From a virus, in the IMG/VR virus record IMGVR_UViG_3300042323_000521, positions 1 to 31,526 of that record: a stretch of 31,526 nt of DNA. One strand, 5' to 3'. Positions 23,234 through 30,805 of this stretch are shown here, in pieces. The position numbers were made by a program, and so were the translations under genes. The stretch's first letter is position 1; each line of letters begins with the position of its first letter. The notes beneath the pieces were generated by a model. It was given only the letters and a program-made list of their open reading frames with translations. It searched no databases and was not told where the DNA came from.

Positions 23234-23715
23234 TATTCTGCTCTTGCCGTGATCCTGGAAGCGTACATGGTAAATTTTTCTATTCCGCCTTCTATGCCTT
23301 GCGTGATGAACGGCTTGCCGTCAAGCGTAGCAATCACTTTGCCGTCTAATGAAGTTAGATAAACTGGCCCGACAGGCTTACCGTCACTGCCACTGCCGTA
23401 ACTTGCGACTTCAGTTACCTTCCACTTGCGGCCAAGGTACTCCAGCCGATCGCTGGAAGTAATCGGCCAAGGCACCGTTTTGTGATCAACCCATGCCTCG
23501 ACTTCATGCCCCTGCTGCACGCCATCGCGCTCCGCTTTCTTTGAGCGCATTACAGCGCCAGCAGCGTTAAATCTGGTTTCAATGCTAGGCACGTTTCCCG
23601 CTACTTCGTCATAAGCGCCAAAACTTACCTTGACGTAAACAAGTGACTGGCACCTGTACTTGCCTATCATTTTCTCGGCAAGTGGCCCTGCCCATACGTC
23701 TTGCGGAGCAGCCAT
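23233..23715 (-). CDS. Head closure / head-tail joining protein
   Basis: This 160-residue protein begins directly after the adaptor gene stop. Beta-rich text (YRCQSLVYVKVSFGAYDEVA, then RLEYLGRKWKVTEVASYGSG) with a V..Gr.w.V..v pattern is typical of head closure proteins related to gp16/gpFII types that sit below the portal adaptor. A DGKVIATLDGKPFITQ segment forms a late beta hairpin. Position between the adaptor and the HK97-gp10-like protein agrees. Exact family cannot be settled without structure-based search. Confidence 0.6.
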   Translation of the reverse strand: MAAPQDVWAGPLAEKMIGKYRCQSLVYVKVSFGAYDEVAGNVPSIETRFNAAGAVMRSKKAERDGVQQGHEVEAWVDHKTVPWPITSSDRLEYLGRKWKVTEVASYGSGSDGKPVGPVYLTSLDGKVIATLDGKPFITQGIEGGIEKFTMYASRITARAE

Positions 23716-24273
23716 TTACCCTCGGAACATTGGAATAATGGTCTGATTCTGCCGATCAATCCAGCAACCGATTAAATCAATCAACCATGGATACAAGCGC
23801 AATACAGTTGGCGAATTACTGCCAACGCGCTTGTCCCTTGGAAGCACTTTTGCGACAAGACTGGGATCGAAAAATTCCTGCTCAAATACATCGAACTTTT
23901 CGCGCTTGACGGCTTGGGCTGGAAGTTGATTAGCAGCGCCAAAAACTGCTGTGCTATCACTGAATAGCACAAATGCAAGCTCCGATGCCGCAGCGATATA
24001 GCTTGCGGTCAGCGCTTTACCGCAGCACGTTGCCTCGTCAGTACACCACCGCAAAGTGCGCAACGCATCTTGGGCAGACTTAAGCGCCTGCCCTTTTTGC
24101 GTTGCAGTCAATGCCGCCCAGTCATCCGCCTTGAGCGTGCCGGCCATGTAGGTGTCTACATCAGCTACCACGATCAGCGCAGGAGGCGTGCAGTTGCACG
24201 CTGGCTCGCTGCTGACTGCAGAATACGGATAGGGATTGGCCAGGCGATGCCACGGCCACCAGCGCGTCTGCAT
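23716..24273 (-). CDS. Head-tail adaptor protein (gp6/DnaT-like family)
   Basis: This 185-residue protein carries VVADVDTYMAGTLKADDWAA, then TATQKGQALKSAQDALRTLR, the DnaT-like/gp6-type pattern (vDtY...l....W......... AL..A...ld.l.W) of adaptors that dock below the portal. Three Cys lie at CTDEATCC in the middle, and the C-terminal half contains VKREKFDVFEQEFFDP, typical for the same proteins. The start ATG (24273) lies six bases after the previous stop. The first 25 residues (MQTRWWPWHRLANPYP) are unusual in Trp/Pro; a later start is possible. Confidence 0.65.
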   Translation of the reverse strand: MQTRWWPWHRLANPYPYSAVSSEPACNCTPPALIVVADVDTYMAGTLKADDWAALTATQKGQALKSAQDALRTLRWCTDEATCCGKALTASYIAAASELAFVLFSDSTAVFGAANQLPAQAVKREKFDVFEQEFFDPSLVAKVLPRDKRVGSNSPTVLRLYPWLIDLIGCWIDRQNQTIIPMFRG

Positions 24274-24279
24274 GGCGCC

Positions 24280-24474
24280 TCAGACCGCGACAACGCGCCA
24301 GGCGGTGCCGTTGTACCAGACCTTGGCGCTGGCGCTACCGCCGGCCACAGGCGCGGAGCCCACGGTAGGAGAAGTAAGCCCGGTCAAGACGCGCTCCATG
24401 CCCAGCACGGGCGAAGAGGGCAGGGTGGCGACGGTGAAGGTCTTGCCGAAATTGATCGTATTGAAGGTAGCCAT
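24280..24474 (-). CDS. Small head-region protein
   Basis: This 64-residue protein comes after the capsid gene and its terminator and before the adaptor gene. The end GSASAKVWYNGTAWRVVAV contains a beta hairpin pattern (v.WYNG..W.v), as in phage decoration or fibre tip segments. The beginning reads MATFNTINFGKTFTVATLPS and TSPTVGSAPVAGG in the middle is flexible. It could be a head decoration or assembly protein. I do not recognise a named family; the gene is supported by operon position and spacing. Confidence 0.6.
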   Translation of the reverse strand: MATFNTINFGKTFTVATLPSSPVLGMERVLTGLTSPTVGSAPVAGGSASAKVWYNGTAWRVVAV

Positions 24475-24522
24475 CGAGAGACGATGCGGGGCCAGGCCCC
24501 AGCATAGCCCAGATCGACCATG

Positions 24523-24556
24523 AAAAAGCCCCCAGGACTATCACATCCTGGAGGCT
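24523..24556 (-). terminator. Leftward intrinsic terminator after the capsid gene
   Basis: On the - strand, AGCCTCCAGGA and TCCTGGGGGCT form an 11-bp stem with one T-G pair around an 8-base loop, followed by five T (24527-24523). It lies about 60 bases after the capsid stop. It would raise capsid transcript relative to the genes downstream, which are reached by read-through. The rest of the 24475-24614 gap shows a GGGGCC-type short repeat but no gene. Confidence 0.8.
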
Positions 24557-24614
24557 CGACAGGCAACCAGAGGGAGCCGCCCCCACGGCTCGGGTCAGAT
24601 CATACCATCAAAGG

Positions 24615-25667
24615 TCAGATCGTGCCCCCATAGGGCGAATTGACAACCAGGCGCACAAGCGGAATCAAGCGCGGCTCAGTGTAAGCAAGCGCAAAGTTTG
24701 AGCCAGTCGCAAGCGCAGCGTTTGTCGGGTTGTCAGTGGCAGCGCTCCAGCTCGTACCAGGAACGTGGAAACTGTGGTGGTAATCCACAATAATTCCGTC
24801 CTGCTTGGAAGGTGCATTGCGATCGGTTTCGATCTCAAGCGGAGTTTGATCGCCTTCCAAGATAACGCCTTCACCGCAAAGGTAAGTGACAAATTGCCGC
24901 TGCTGGCCGCTGGTGCCGATGATCGGCAACTGGTCATCTACGACAACATTGAGGTTGTAAGCGTTGCCAATCAGCAAGCGCTTGTTAATGCCCTTGCGGT
25001 CGGCATCGTAAGTAAGGAAACCCAACTCTTCAAGATACGCTTGAACAAGCGAGTGCATGAAGATGGTAGTAACCTGATCCTGCCGCTCGCCCAGTTTGTA
25101 GCGGGCTTCGATGACGTTCTGGGGAGTCAGGTAGTTGGCGATAGTGGCGCCAGTGGTGACAGCTTTGTTGAGGCTGTTGGTAGCATTAAGCGGTCCGCCA
25201 GTGCCAAGCAAGCCTTCCAACTGGGAGATCATCTTGCGCGTCTTGAGCTTGTTAATAGCAGGCTCAAGCATCGAACCAAGCGCGAGCAAGGGATCCTCGC
25301 CGCTTGCAAGCCGACTCAATTTGTCAACGGCGTAAGCGAAGCCACGATGAGTAATAGTGGCGTACTGTGTACCGCTTAGGATCTTCTGGAAAGAAAAGTG
25401 CCCCTCGCCAGACTGCCCCCAGTCGTTGCCGGAAGTCATAATCTCTTCCACCGGATCAATCGGGCGGAAGAATGGCGCTTCAACGCGAACGCCGGTCGTG
25501 TTGACAAGCAGCTCGCTGCTTCTGGCAAGAATGCCAGATCGGACCATCAGAGATTTTTCGTAAATCTCTTGTTGCAAATAAGAAGCAAACTCGCCAGATG
25601 TAGCGAGTCTCGTAAGACTGGTAACGTCACCAGCAAAGGTGCCGCCCAAGTTGCCAAGGTAAGCCAC
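24615..25667 (-). CDS. Major capsid protein
   Basis: This 350-residue protein starts with GTG at 25667, at the position after scaffold. EIYEKSLMVRSGILARSSEL then RVEAPFFRPID match the coat-protein pattern of phages with separate scaffolds (yeks.mvrSGil ... vevPff.pld). IMTSGNDWGQSGEGHFSFQK and TITHRGFAYAVDKLSRLASG continue it (a..r..a..vd.ls....g.dp). HK97-like fold is implied. It assembles around the coiled-coil scaffold gene upstream and the portal. A strong terminator after the gene supports high-level expression. Confidence 0.88.
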   Translation of the reverse strand: MAYLGNLGGTFAGDVTSLTRLATSGEFASYLQQEIYEKSLMVRSGILARSSELLVNTTGVRVEAPFFRPIDPVEEIMTSGNDWGQSGEGHFSFQKILSGTQYATITHRGFAYAVDKLSRLASGEDPLLALGSMLEPAINKLKTRKMISQLEGLLGTGGPLNATNSLNKAVTTGATIANYLTPQNVIEARYKLGERQDQVTTIFMHSLVQAYLEELGFLTYDADRKGINKRLLIGNAYNLNVVVDDQLPIIGTSGQQRQFVTYLCGEGVILEGDQTPLEIETDRNAPSKQDGIIVDYHHSFHVPGTSWSAATDNPTNAALATGSNFALAYTEPRLIPLVRLVVNSPYGGTI

Positions 25668-25744
25668 TGAATAAAAAGCAAGGTTTGTGTTTGGTCAGCA
25701 CGACCGCGCAGCAGCGATGCTTTTGCCAGTGGCTTGGCGCTGCC

Positions 25745-26428
25745 TTACCCCTGGCTGCGAGCAGCAGCGCTCGCTTCGGCCTTCAGCTTAGCAGCCAATT
25801 CACGATCACTTGCCTCCAGGGCAATGCGATCTGTCACCCTGCCGCCGGGAAGGTAAGGGTTGCCGGCGGCGCCGGCAAGCTCGCCCGTGGCTGGCCTGGA
25901 GCCCATGCCGCCACTGCCGCCCTTGGGCTTGAACAGGTAAGCATACTGAGAGTCCTTCCGCAGCGAGCCAGCGAGATCGGCAACGGTCCCCTTTTGACCG
26001 TTGATAATGGCGAAGGTTTTGCCATTATCGTCTACAACACGCGAATGCAGCAAACCCCATACGTGATCAGGCTGGAAAACTTCGGCAGCATTGAAGACAG
26101 CCAGAAAGTCAGCACGCAAACGATCCTGAACGCGCTCCTCCTCCACTTTGGCTTTTGCTGCCTTTTCCTCGTCCCGTTCCTTGCGCAGCGTCTCTTTTTC
26201 GTCTTCAGCTTGCTTTAGTAGCTCCTGGTATCTCTGTTGGTCTTCCAACTCTTTTTTCTTGCGAGCCGCCTCTTGATCTTCCAGCTCCTTGAGTCGATCA
26301 GCTTGCCTTTTCTTTTCGACTAAGATCGTTTCCTTGTTGGCATCTAATGCGTTAAGTCGCTGCTTAAGCTCGTCTACCTCGGCAGCCTTGGCCTGCAGTG
26401 CGGCGATTTCGTCTGACGTTAGCGACAT
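25745..26428 (-). CDS. Scaffolding protein
   Basis: This 227-residue protein has a long charged coiled coil at residues about 5-115 (ELKQRLNALDANKETILVEK, then AARKKKELEDQQRYQELLKQ). A small globular part follows near residues 115-165 (AAEVFQPDHVWGLLHSRVVD), and a Gly/Ala-rich end. It is the gene before the capsid gene, separated from portal only by the antisense gene; that is the place and composition of phage scaffolds that template procapsid assembly. The capsid lies 77 bases downstream with no clear promoter. Confidence 0.85.
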   Translation of the reverse strand: MSLTSDEIAALQAKAAEVDELKQRLNALDANKETILVEKKRQADRLKELEDQEAARKKKELEDQQRYQELLKQAEDEKETLRKERDEEKAAKAKVEEERVQDRLRADFLAVFNAAEVFQPDHVWGLLHSRVVDDNGKTFAIINGQKGTVADLAGSLRKDSQYAYLFKPKGGSGGMGSRPATGELAGAAGNPYLPGGRVTDRIALEASDRELAAKLKAEASAAARSQG

Positions 26429-26447
26429 GATCGGAGCTTGGTGGATG

Positions 26448-26468
26448 CGCTACAGTGTAGCGTGTAGC
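26448..26468. promoter_or_regulatory. Inverted and direct repeats between scaffold and the antisense gene
   Basis: CGCTACA, one G, TGTAGCG (26448-26462) is a perfect 7-bp inverted repeat, and GTGTAGC occurs twice in tandem (26455-26461, 26462-26468). The site lies between the divergent starts of the scaffold gene (-, 26428) and the small + gene (26487). GCTACAGT (26449-26456) recurs before the terminase (28322-28329). A binding site for a dimeric regulator or a TACAGT -10 box is plausible; neither is shown. Confidence 0.5.
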
Positions 26469-26486
26469 CGATCAAAAGCACCAGTC

Positions 26487-26747
26487 ATGCCAACTCCAGA
26501 CCCTAAAGCCACAGCCGCCACACCAGCTAAGCCGCCTGCTGCGCCAGCGCCGCCCGTTGCACCGGACGACGAACTGGTTGAAGCTGAAGCTGCACCCATG
26601 GTTGAAACCGTCAACATCAGCGGCTTGGTCATGGAGAAGACCGTCGCGCTCGATGGCGAATGCGAAACCAGAGTTATTAGGCAGCCAATGATCGCGGCTG
26701 AGCAAATTCGGGCGACCAAAGCCTCTCAACGTGAGCGCGGACACTGA
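26487..26747 (+). CDS. Small antisense-oriented gene of unknown function inside the late block
   Basis: This 86-residue protein is encoded on the + strand, opposite to the surrounding scaffold and portal genes. The start at 26487 (MPTPDPKATAATP) is chosen because it lies after the inverted repeat; the open frame extends further left only over scaffold coding sequence. Residues 1-40 are Ala/Pro/Asp-rich and flexible; residues 42-85 (NISGLVMEKTVALDGECETR, then IRQPMIAAEQIRATKAS) look ordered and charged. A strong rightward terminator begins 20 bases after the stop. It has the arrangement of a moron-like cassette, except that it is antisense. I recognise no family. Confidence 0.65.
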   Translation: MPTPDPKATAATPAKPPAAPAPPVAPDDELVEAEAAPMVETVNISGLVMEKTVALDGECETRVIRQPMIAAEQIRATKASQRERGH

Positions 26748-26766
26748 TCGCAGTGTTAGCACAATA

Positions 26767-26805
26767 GCCCCCAAGTTGCCGCATTGTGCAACTTGGGGGC
26801 CTTTT
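26767..26805 (+). terminator. Rightward intrinsic terminator of the antisense gene
   Basis: GCCCCCAAGTTGC (26767-26779) and GCAACTTGGGGGC (26788-26800) form a perfect 13-bp stem around an 8-base loop, followed by CTTTT. The other side has no T run, so the element works on the + strand. It sits only 8 bases from the portal stop, so it also stops rightward transcripts from running antisense through the portal gene. Confidence 0.85.
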
Positions 26806-26812
26806 AATGTGC

Positions 26813-28270
26813 TTATGCACTAGCAGGCGGGCGCGTGCCGGCCTGATTTGCGTTTTGCATTTCCTGTTGCTTCATCATTGCGTCCTCCTTTGCTTTCTTG
26901 ATTTTCTTGACAGTTTCGCCAAGATCCTTCAGGTCTACGTCTTCCGGTATCCACTCGCCTTGGAACAAAATGCGAAGCAGTAATTCTGTCGTAATCTGTC
27001 CCTTTTCCTCCAGATCACTTAGCACGCTTACATCTTGGCCAAGCAAGCGGTAGAAGTCAAAGTCCCTATCGACTACAACCTTAGGCGGTTCAATGCCTCT
27101 GTATTCTGCGGCCATTCTAAAGGCTTCGTTCAAGCCTGACTCAAGCTCCATCGCGGCAACTGCCAGCACACAATTAGCTTGCTGATGGTCGATGCGTTTT
27201 GCATCAGCACTTTCTGCGACAAATTTTTGGCCCAGCAGCTTAGTAACGCCAAGATGCGAGATTTCGTTTTCCAGGCGATCCAGTAATTCTGATTGCGCTG
27301 TAAAGGAACCCGCGTCACATTCAACCCAGTACGCTTTAGAGCCAATGTTCATTTTAATGGCGTAGTTCTGGCCCGTAACACCTTCCGCGCCATCGTAATC
27401 CTCAAGCACTAGCAAGCCGATGGCAGCAATATGCAGCGAATGCAGTAAGTCGGCCAGCCGCCTGTAATGCGCAATGTTAAGGTGCGCCACATCAGACAGC
27501 GGCGGAGAAGCACACAAATAACCTTCTTTTTCTGTGTATATGTTTACAAGTGGAATGTAGTCAAGCAAAAACTCTCCAACTTCGCCAGCGCTTTCGTTTG
27601 CTTTGATTACTTCGTAGGCTCCTGGTACGATGACGCGAGCGATAGCGACATACTTCTCTCCATACCTGCCATCGTTTTCCTTGCGTTCCTCTTGATAGCG
27701 AAACATATCTAGCTTTGCGCCGGGGCTGTCACTTTCTCGCCGGCTGCCTAAATACTGCCACGGATCAACCGGCACAAAATAGGGACGTAGCGGATCAATT
27801 TCATCCACGCCAGATACTGCAACCCGTCTTTCTGCGTCAACAATTATGGACGACATACCATAAGTCAACGCAACCTCTAATCGTTTTTTAGCAAACTGAT
27901 CCAAGGAAGCGCCGTCACCATCAACATCCTTCCTAAACTTTTCCTCCCAGTATGGGTCGCCACCCTCCAGCCTGATACGCCTGCGAAGCACCATGCCGGC
28001 AGCATTGCTAATCAGCCGTTTAACAAATGGCGCCAAAACAGATAAATTAACGCGAGCCTCCCACGGGTCGTAACTACCATCTGCCGAATTTTCCCTAGGT
28101 TCACGCGGCAAGTAAACTTCAGCGTTTGCGTGTAAATACTCGGTGCCCATAGTGACGGCACGCATGATCTCCCATTTTTGGCGCATCTGCACTACTGTAC
28201 TGTCCATAAAAAATGGACCTTCTTTGTCTACATAATTTGGAAGTGATATTAGTGCCCTTGCAGTGTTCAT
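26813..28270 (-). CDS. Portal protein (DUF4055 family)
   Basis: This 485-residue protein contains YIPLVNIYTEKEGYLCASPP, then LSDVAHLNIAHYRRLADLLH, the central pattern of DUF4055 portal proteins (iPl..iy.......sppL.dvA.lNi.hyr..adl.h.lh). The N-terminal region (WEARVNLSVLAPFVKRLISN, then AAGMVLRR) is also characteristic. C-terminal 60 residues are helical and charged, ending in Ala/Pro, as in portal crowns. Twelve copies form the ring through which the terminase at 28352 packs DNA. It is divergent from that terminase with 81 bases between starts, and it is the first gene of the leftward late block. Confidence 0.88.
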   Translation of the reverse strand: MNTARALISLPNYVDKEGPFFMDSTVVQMRQKWEIMRAVTMGTEYLHANAEVYLPREPRENSADGSYDPWEARVNLSVLAPFVKRLISNAAGMVLRRRIRLEGGDPYWEEKFRKDVDGDGASLDQFAKKRLEVALTYGMSSIIVDAERRVAVSGVDEIDPLRPYFVPVDPWQYLGSRRESDSPGAKLDMFRYQEERKENDGRYGEKYVAIARVIVPGAYEVIKANESAGEVGEFLLDYIPLVNIYTEKEGYLCASPPLSDVAHLNIAHYRRLADLLHSLHIAAIGLLVLEDYDGAEGVTGQNYAIKMNIGSKAYWVECDAGSFTAQSELLDRLENEISHLGVTKLLGQKFVAESADAKRIDHQQANCVLAVAAMELESGLNEAFRMAAEYRGIEPPKVVVDRDFDFYRLLGQDVSVLSDLEEKGQITTELLLRILFQGEWIPEDVDLKDLGETVKKIKKAKEDAMMKQQEMQNANQAGTRPPASA

Positions 28271-28351
28271 CGCGGCAATGCGTTTGCCCCTAGCCTAGCC
28301 TGCCGGCGCCAGAAAGCATGAGCTACAGTCAGCAAGCAAGATCGAGCCGGC
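28271..28351. promoter_or_regulatory. Divergent intergenic region between portal and terminase
   Basis: These 81 bases separate the starts of two diverging genes and so must hold signals for both, unless the portal or terminase is reached from further away. GAGCTACAGT (28320-28329) resembles the site near 26449 and gives a TACAGT -10 box 22 bases before the GTG of the terminase; no good -35 is found. TAGCCTAGCC at 28291 is a short direct repeat (TAGCC twice). Confidence 0.45.
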
Positions 28352-29695
28352 GTGACCGTAGCAACCGCCCCAACAGGATTACGCCGAAGCGGTGATTTCC
28401 TGGCCGGCAGGAATCAACTGTCTTTGCGGCCAATGCAGGGGCAGATTTTCAACGATCGGCGCCGCTTCCGTGTTGTTCTCGCTGGCCGGAGAGGGGGAAA
28501 GACGGTACTTGGTGGCGTTGAACTACTGCGCGGCGCAGCAGAGCGGAAAGGGGTCTACTATTACGTTGCCCCAACTTATCGAATGGCAAAAGATATCGCG
28601 TGGGATACTTACAAGGCTATCATTCCAGAGCGTTGGATAAGAAAGAAAAACGAATCCAATTTGCGCATTGACCTAATTAACGGTTCTGTTATTTATCTCA
28701 AGGGATCGGAAGACCCAGACGCATTGCGCGGGCCGGCATTAACAGGCGTTGTGCTTGACGAGTGCGCGTTTCAGCAAGAATACACATGGCGTTCTGTTAT
28801 TCGCCCTGCACTGTCGGACCGTGGCGGTTGGGCGCTATTCACTACCACGCCATCACCAGAAGGCACTGCCGGATGGTTCTATGAGCTAATTCTATTACTT
28901 AAAGATGCCGACCTTGCCGATCCTGGGCTTGATCGACTCGACCCGCAGCAGTGGACGCTTTATGAGTACACTTCTTTGCAAGGCGGCAACATTCCTATTG
29001 CTGAAATCGAAGAAGCGAAAAAAACACTTGCGCCCGAAGTGTTTGAACGTGAATATGAGGCAAAGATTTTGTCTAACACGGGATTGGTCGTGTCCTGCTT
29101 TTCGATGCTTAACGTCGATTCGACCATTGAAGACGATGAAGAATTGCCGCTTTATGTAGGCATGGACTTTAATAACGATCCGCTAACCGCTATCTGCGCT
29201 AACATTATCAAAGTAAACGGTAGAGCTGTAGAACTGCGCGTGTTTAATGAGCTTAACTTAAAAGGCGCTACAACGTGGGACATGGCTGAAGTGCTAATTG
29301 ATTTATACGGCGAAAATCGTCGCATTGTTGCTTGCCCAGATCCAACCGGCAAACGCAAGCAGACTTCAGGTGTTGGTGTAAGTGATCACCAAATTCTGCG
29401 CAAAGCTGGCATTACTGTGTACGCTCCAGAAGTGCCGTATAATACTGCTGATGGCATTCGCGCAGCCAATGCAGCATTGCGCACTGCTGACGGAGAAGTG
29501 CATACCAAAATCCACCCACGCTGCCGTGAGTTAATAAAGTCATTTCGCACGCTTGGTTACGCTGAAGGCACTAGAATGCCAAACAAAAAACTTGGCGTCG
29601 ATCACGCATTCGATGCGTTCAAGTATTTGTGCTTAGGTAAGTTCAACCTGGCAAAAGGAGAGTCTGGCGTAATCACAAACCACAGAATCTACTGA
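28352..29695 (+). CDS. Terminase large subunit
   Basis: This 447-residue protein starts at GTG. The ATPase part has Walker A AGRRGGKT (residues 44-51) and Walker B GVVLDE (132-137, Asp136, Glu137), with FTTTPSPEG as coupling motif III. The nuclease part has the RNase H-type acidic residues: Asp272 in VGMDFNNDP, Asp330 in ACPDPTGK, and Asp417/Asp421 in GVDHAFDAFKYL. It cuts and pumps the genome into the prohead through the portal. It is transcribed rightward while the portal goes leftward. No small terminase can be recognised beside it; its stop is followed after four bases by the convergent zinc-ribbon stop, with no terminator between. Confidence 0.94.
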   Translation: MTVATAPTGLRRSGDFLAGRNQLSLRPMQGQIFNDRRRFRVVLAGRRGGKTVLGGVELLRGAAERKGVYYYVAPTYRMAKDIAWDTYKAIIPERWIRKKNESNLRIDLINGSVIYLKGSEDPDALRGPALTGVVLDECAFQQEYTWRSVIRPALSDRGGWALFTTTPSPEGTAGWFYELILLLKDADLADPGLDRLDPQQWTLYEYTSLQGGNIPIAEIEEAKKTLAPEVFEREYEAKILSNTGLVVSCFSMLNVDSTIEDDEELPLYVGMDFNNDPLTAICANIIKVNGRAVELRVFNELNLKGATTWDMAEVLIDLYGENRRIVACPDPTGKRKQTSGVGVSDHQILRKAGITVYAPEVPYNTADGIRAANAALRTADGEVHTKIHPRCRELIKSFRTLGYAEGTRMPNKKLGVDHAFDAFKYLCLGKFNLAKGESGVITNHRIY

Positions 29696-29699
29696 TTAT

Positions 29700-29951
29700 C
29701 TATATTTTGTCATTTTCCGTCAATTCTGCCGGCGGCAGTCGAGCAACTGGCCCCCGCCTCGGCCAGGAAAACCCCCAGCCTTCGACTTCTCGCTCAGGCG
29801 GTTGTATCGTGTGCCACAACTTCTTGCAGCATTCACAACGCCTCCGCCTTACGCGGCTGCCGCATACCATGTAGCGCGTTTCGACAACGATTACATCAAG
29901 CGAGCCGCAGTTAAGATCGGGGCATTTGGTTCTATTGTTACGACCACCCAT
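29700..29951 (-). CDS. Zinc-ribbon protein, NrdR-like N-terminal domain only
   Basis: This 83-residue protein carries CPDLNC (Cys10, Cys15), VVETRYMVCGSRVRRRRCEC and CCKKLWHTIQ (Cys39, Cys42). The order CP..C...vvetR....g...RRRReC..C...f.T is the zinc ribbon of NrdR, the repressor of ribonucleotide reductase genes. The ATP-cone domain of NrdR (about 100 residues) is absent; a Pro/Trp-rich end follows (WGFSWPRRGPVARLPP). It overlaps the preceding gene by one base (TAATG), placing it in one operon with dCTP deaminase. It may bind DNA, for example phage or host promoters; this is inferred. Confidence 0.68.
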   Translation of the reverse strand: MGGRNNRTKCPDLNCGSLDVIVVETRYMVCGSRVRRRRCECCKKLWHTIQPPEREVEGWGFSWPRRGPVARLPPAELTENDKI

Positions 29952-30223
29952 TAGCGAACTGTCCCATTGAGGCGATCCTCTACTAGCTTGGCGTAACCGG
30001 CAATGTCGTGCCAGCTATCGGCATAATTTGGGTCGCCGCAAGCAATTCGCCCAATTTTATGGCAGATCATATCCAGCGCCTCCTGCTGATCTGGCTCCAG
30101 TGACTCAGGGGAGCCAAGGTAGCGCCTGATGGTTGCCTTCAGCTCCTGCGTTATCGCAGCATGATGCACGAAGCTGCCATAGCGGCTGCCGCGTTCCTGC
30201 AGCGTCTCTTCAAGATTTGCCAT
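29951..30223 (-). CDS. DUF6378-like phage protein
   Basis: This 90-residue protein starts at ATG 30223, four bases after the deaminase stop. The text ETLQERGSRYGSFVHHAAIT, then ALDMICHKIGRIACGDPNYA and DSWHDIAGYAKLVEDRL matches the DUF6378-type family (RG.RYG.f..hA.itq.lK..... l..dq.eALdMI..KiaRi..GdpnY.DsW.DiaGYa.Lv). Such genes are common in phages and often neighbour nucleotide-metabolism genes, but their function is not established to my knowledge. An ATG at 30292 extends the frame over the deaminase gene and is rejected. Confidence 0.78.
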   Translation of the reverse strand: MANLEETLQERGSRYGSFVHHAAITQELKATIRRYLGSPESLEPDQQEALDMICHKIGRIACGDPNYADSWHDIAGYAKLVEDRLNGTVR

Positions 30224-30227
30224 GACT

Positions 30228-30740
30228 CTATCCCTTTGATGCAGTAACGGTTGCATCACCATTGTACCTGCCGGTGACGGCATAGCAAGCAAGCGGCGTT
30301 GCGTCCATGCGTGAAAACTTCATTTGACCGATCCTTAGTCCTGGCCATAGCTTGATCGGGTGAAGCTGGCGAACATTTTTCAGCTCTAGCGTCAGCTTTG
30401 AGCCGTGCCAGCCTGGATCGCAATGACCAGCAAGAAGATGCTGAAGCGCGCCCCTTGCGCGACTTGACTTAAGCAAAAACTGGCCTGTAATGCTTTTGGG
30501 TAAATTAAAAGTCTCCATCGTTTCTGCTAGCAAAAACTGTCCTGGCACCATCAGGTAGGGCTCCTCTTCTGTGTAACCTTCGATCGACATTGGCACAAGC
30601 TCTGGACTTTGCGCAGATTCAATTAAGATATTGTCTCCCAAGCGTAAGTCTAGCGAGGCCGGGTTAATCAATTCTGGGTCAAATGGAGTTACCATGCCGG
30701 CTTCGCAAAGGGCGCGAATCTGGAAATCAGCAAGAATCAT
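30228..30740 (-). CDS. dcd: dCTP deaminase
   Basis: This 170-residue protein starts MILADFQIRALCEAGMVTPF with the INPASLDLRLGDN motif (residues 25-37) of dCTP deaminase/dUTPase-fold enzymes. KSSRARG (91-97), HCDPGWHG (106-113) and LTLELKN (116-122) follow, including the catalytic Glu119 expected in LE(l/f). WPGLRIGQMKF (132-142) is the conserved substrate-side strand. The enzyme converts dCTP to dUTP on the way to dTTP and would raise thymidylate supply for phage replication. Start 30740 lies about 23 bases downstream of a -10 box (TAGGAT). Bifunctional dCTP deaminase/dUTPase cannot be excluded; no thymidylate synthase is visible. Confidence 0.85.
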   Translation of the reverse strand: MILADFQIRALCEAGMVTPFDPELINPASLDLRLGDNILIESAQSPELVPMSIEGYTEEEPYLMVPGQFLLAETMETFNLPKSITGQFLLKSSRARGALQHLLAGHCDPGWHGSKLTLELKNVRQLHPIKLWPGLRIGQMKFSRMDATPLACYAVTGRYNGDATVTASKG

Positions 30741-30763
30741 TGCGGTTTGTGGTTGCCGGTTGC

Positions 30764-30769
30764 ATCCTA
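30764..30769 (-). promoter_or_regulatory. Extended -10 box upstream of dCTP deaminase
   Basis: On the - strand TGCTAGGAT contains TAGGAT preceded by TGC, an extended -10 box, 23 bases before the ATG. The -35 region is poor. The promoter points left and diverges from the TATGAT site of the small gene at 30806. Confidence 0.45.
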
Positions 30770-30791
30770 GCACATTTGCCGGCAGGGATGA

Positions 30792-30803
30792 GCTATGATT
30801 GAC
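30792..30803 (+). promoter_or_regulatory. -10 element GCTATGATTGAC, first copy
   Basis: TATGAT (30794-30799) is a near-consensus -10 box. The transcript start expected about 7 bases downstream would fall on or next to the ATG at 30806, so the message would be leaderless. The 12-mer occurs again exactly 180 bases downstream (30972-30983). A good -35 box is not seen. Confidence 0.55.
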
Positions 30804-30805
30804 CC

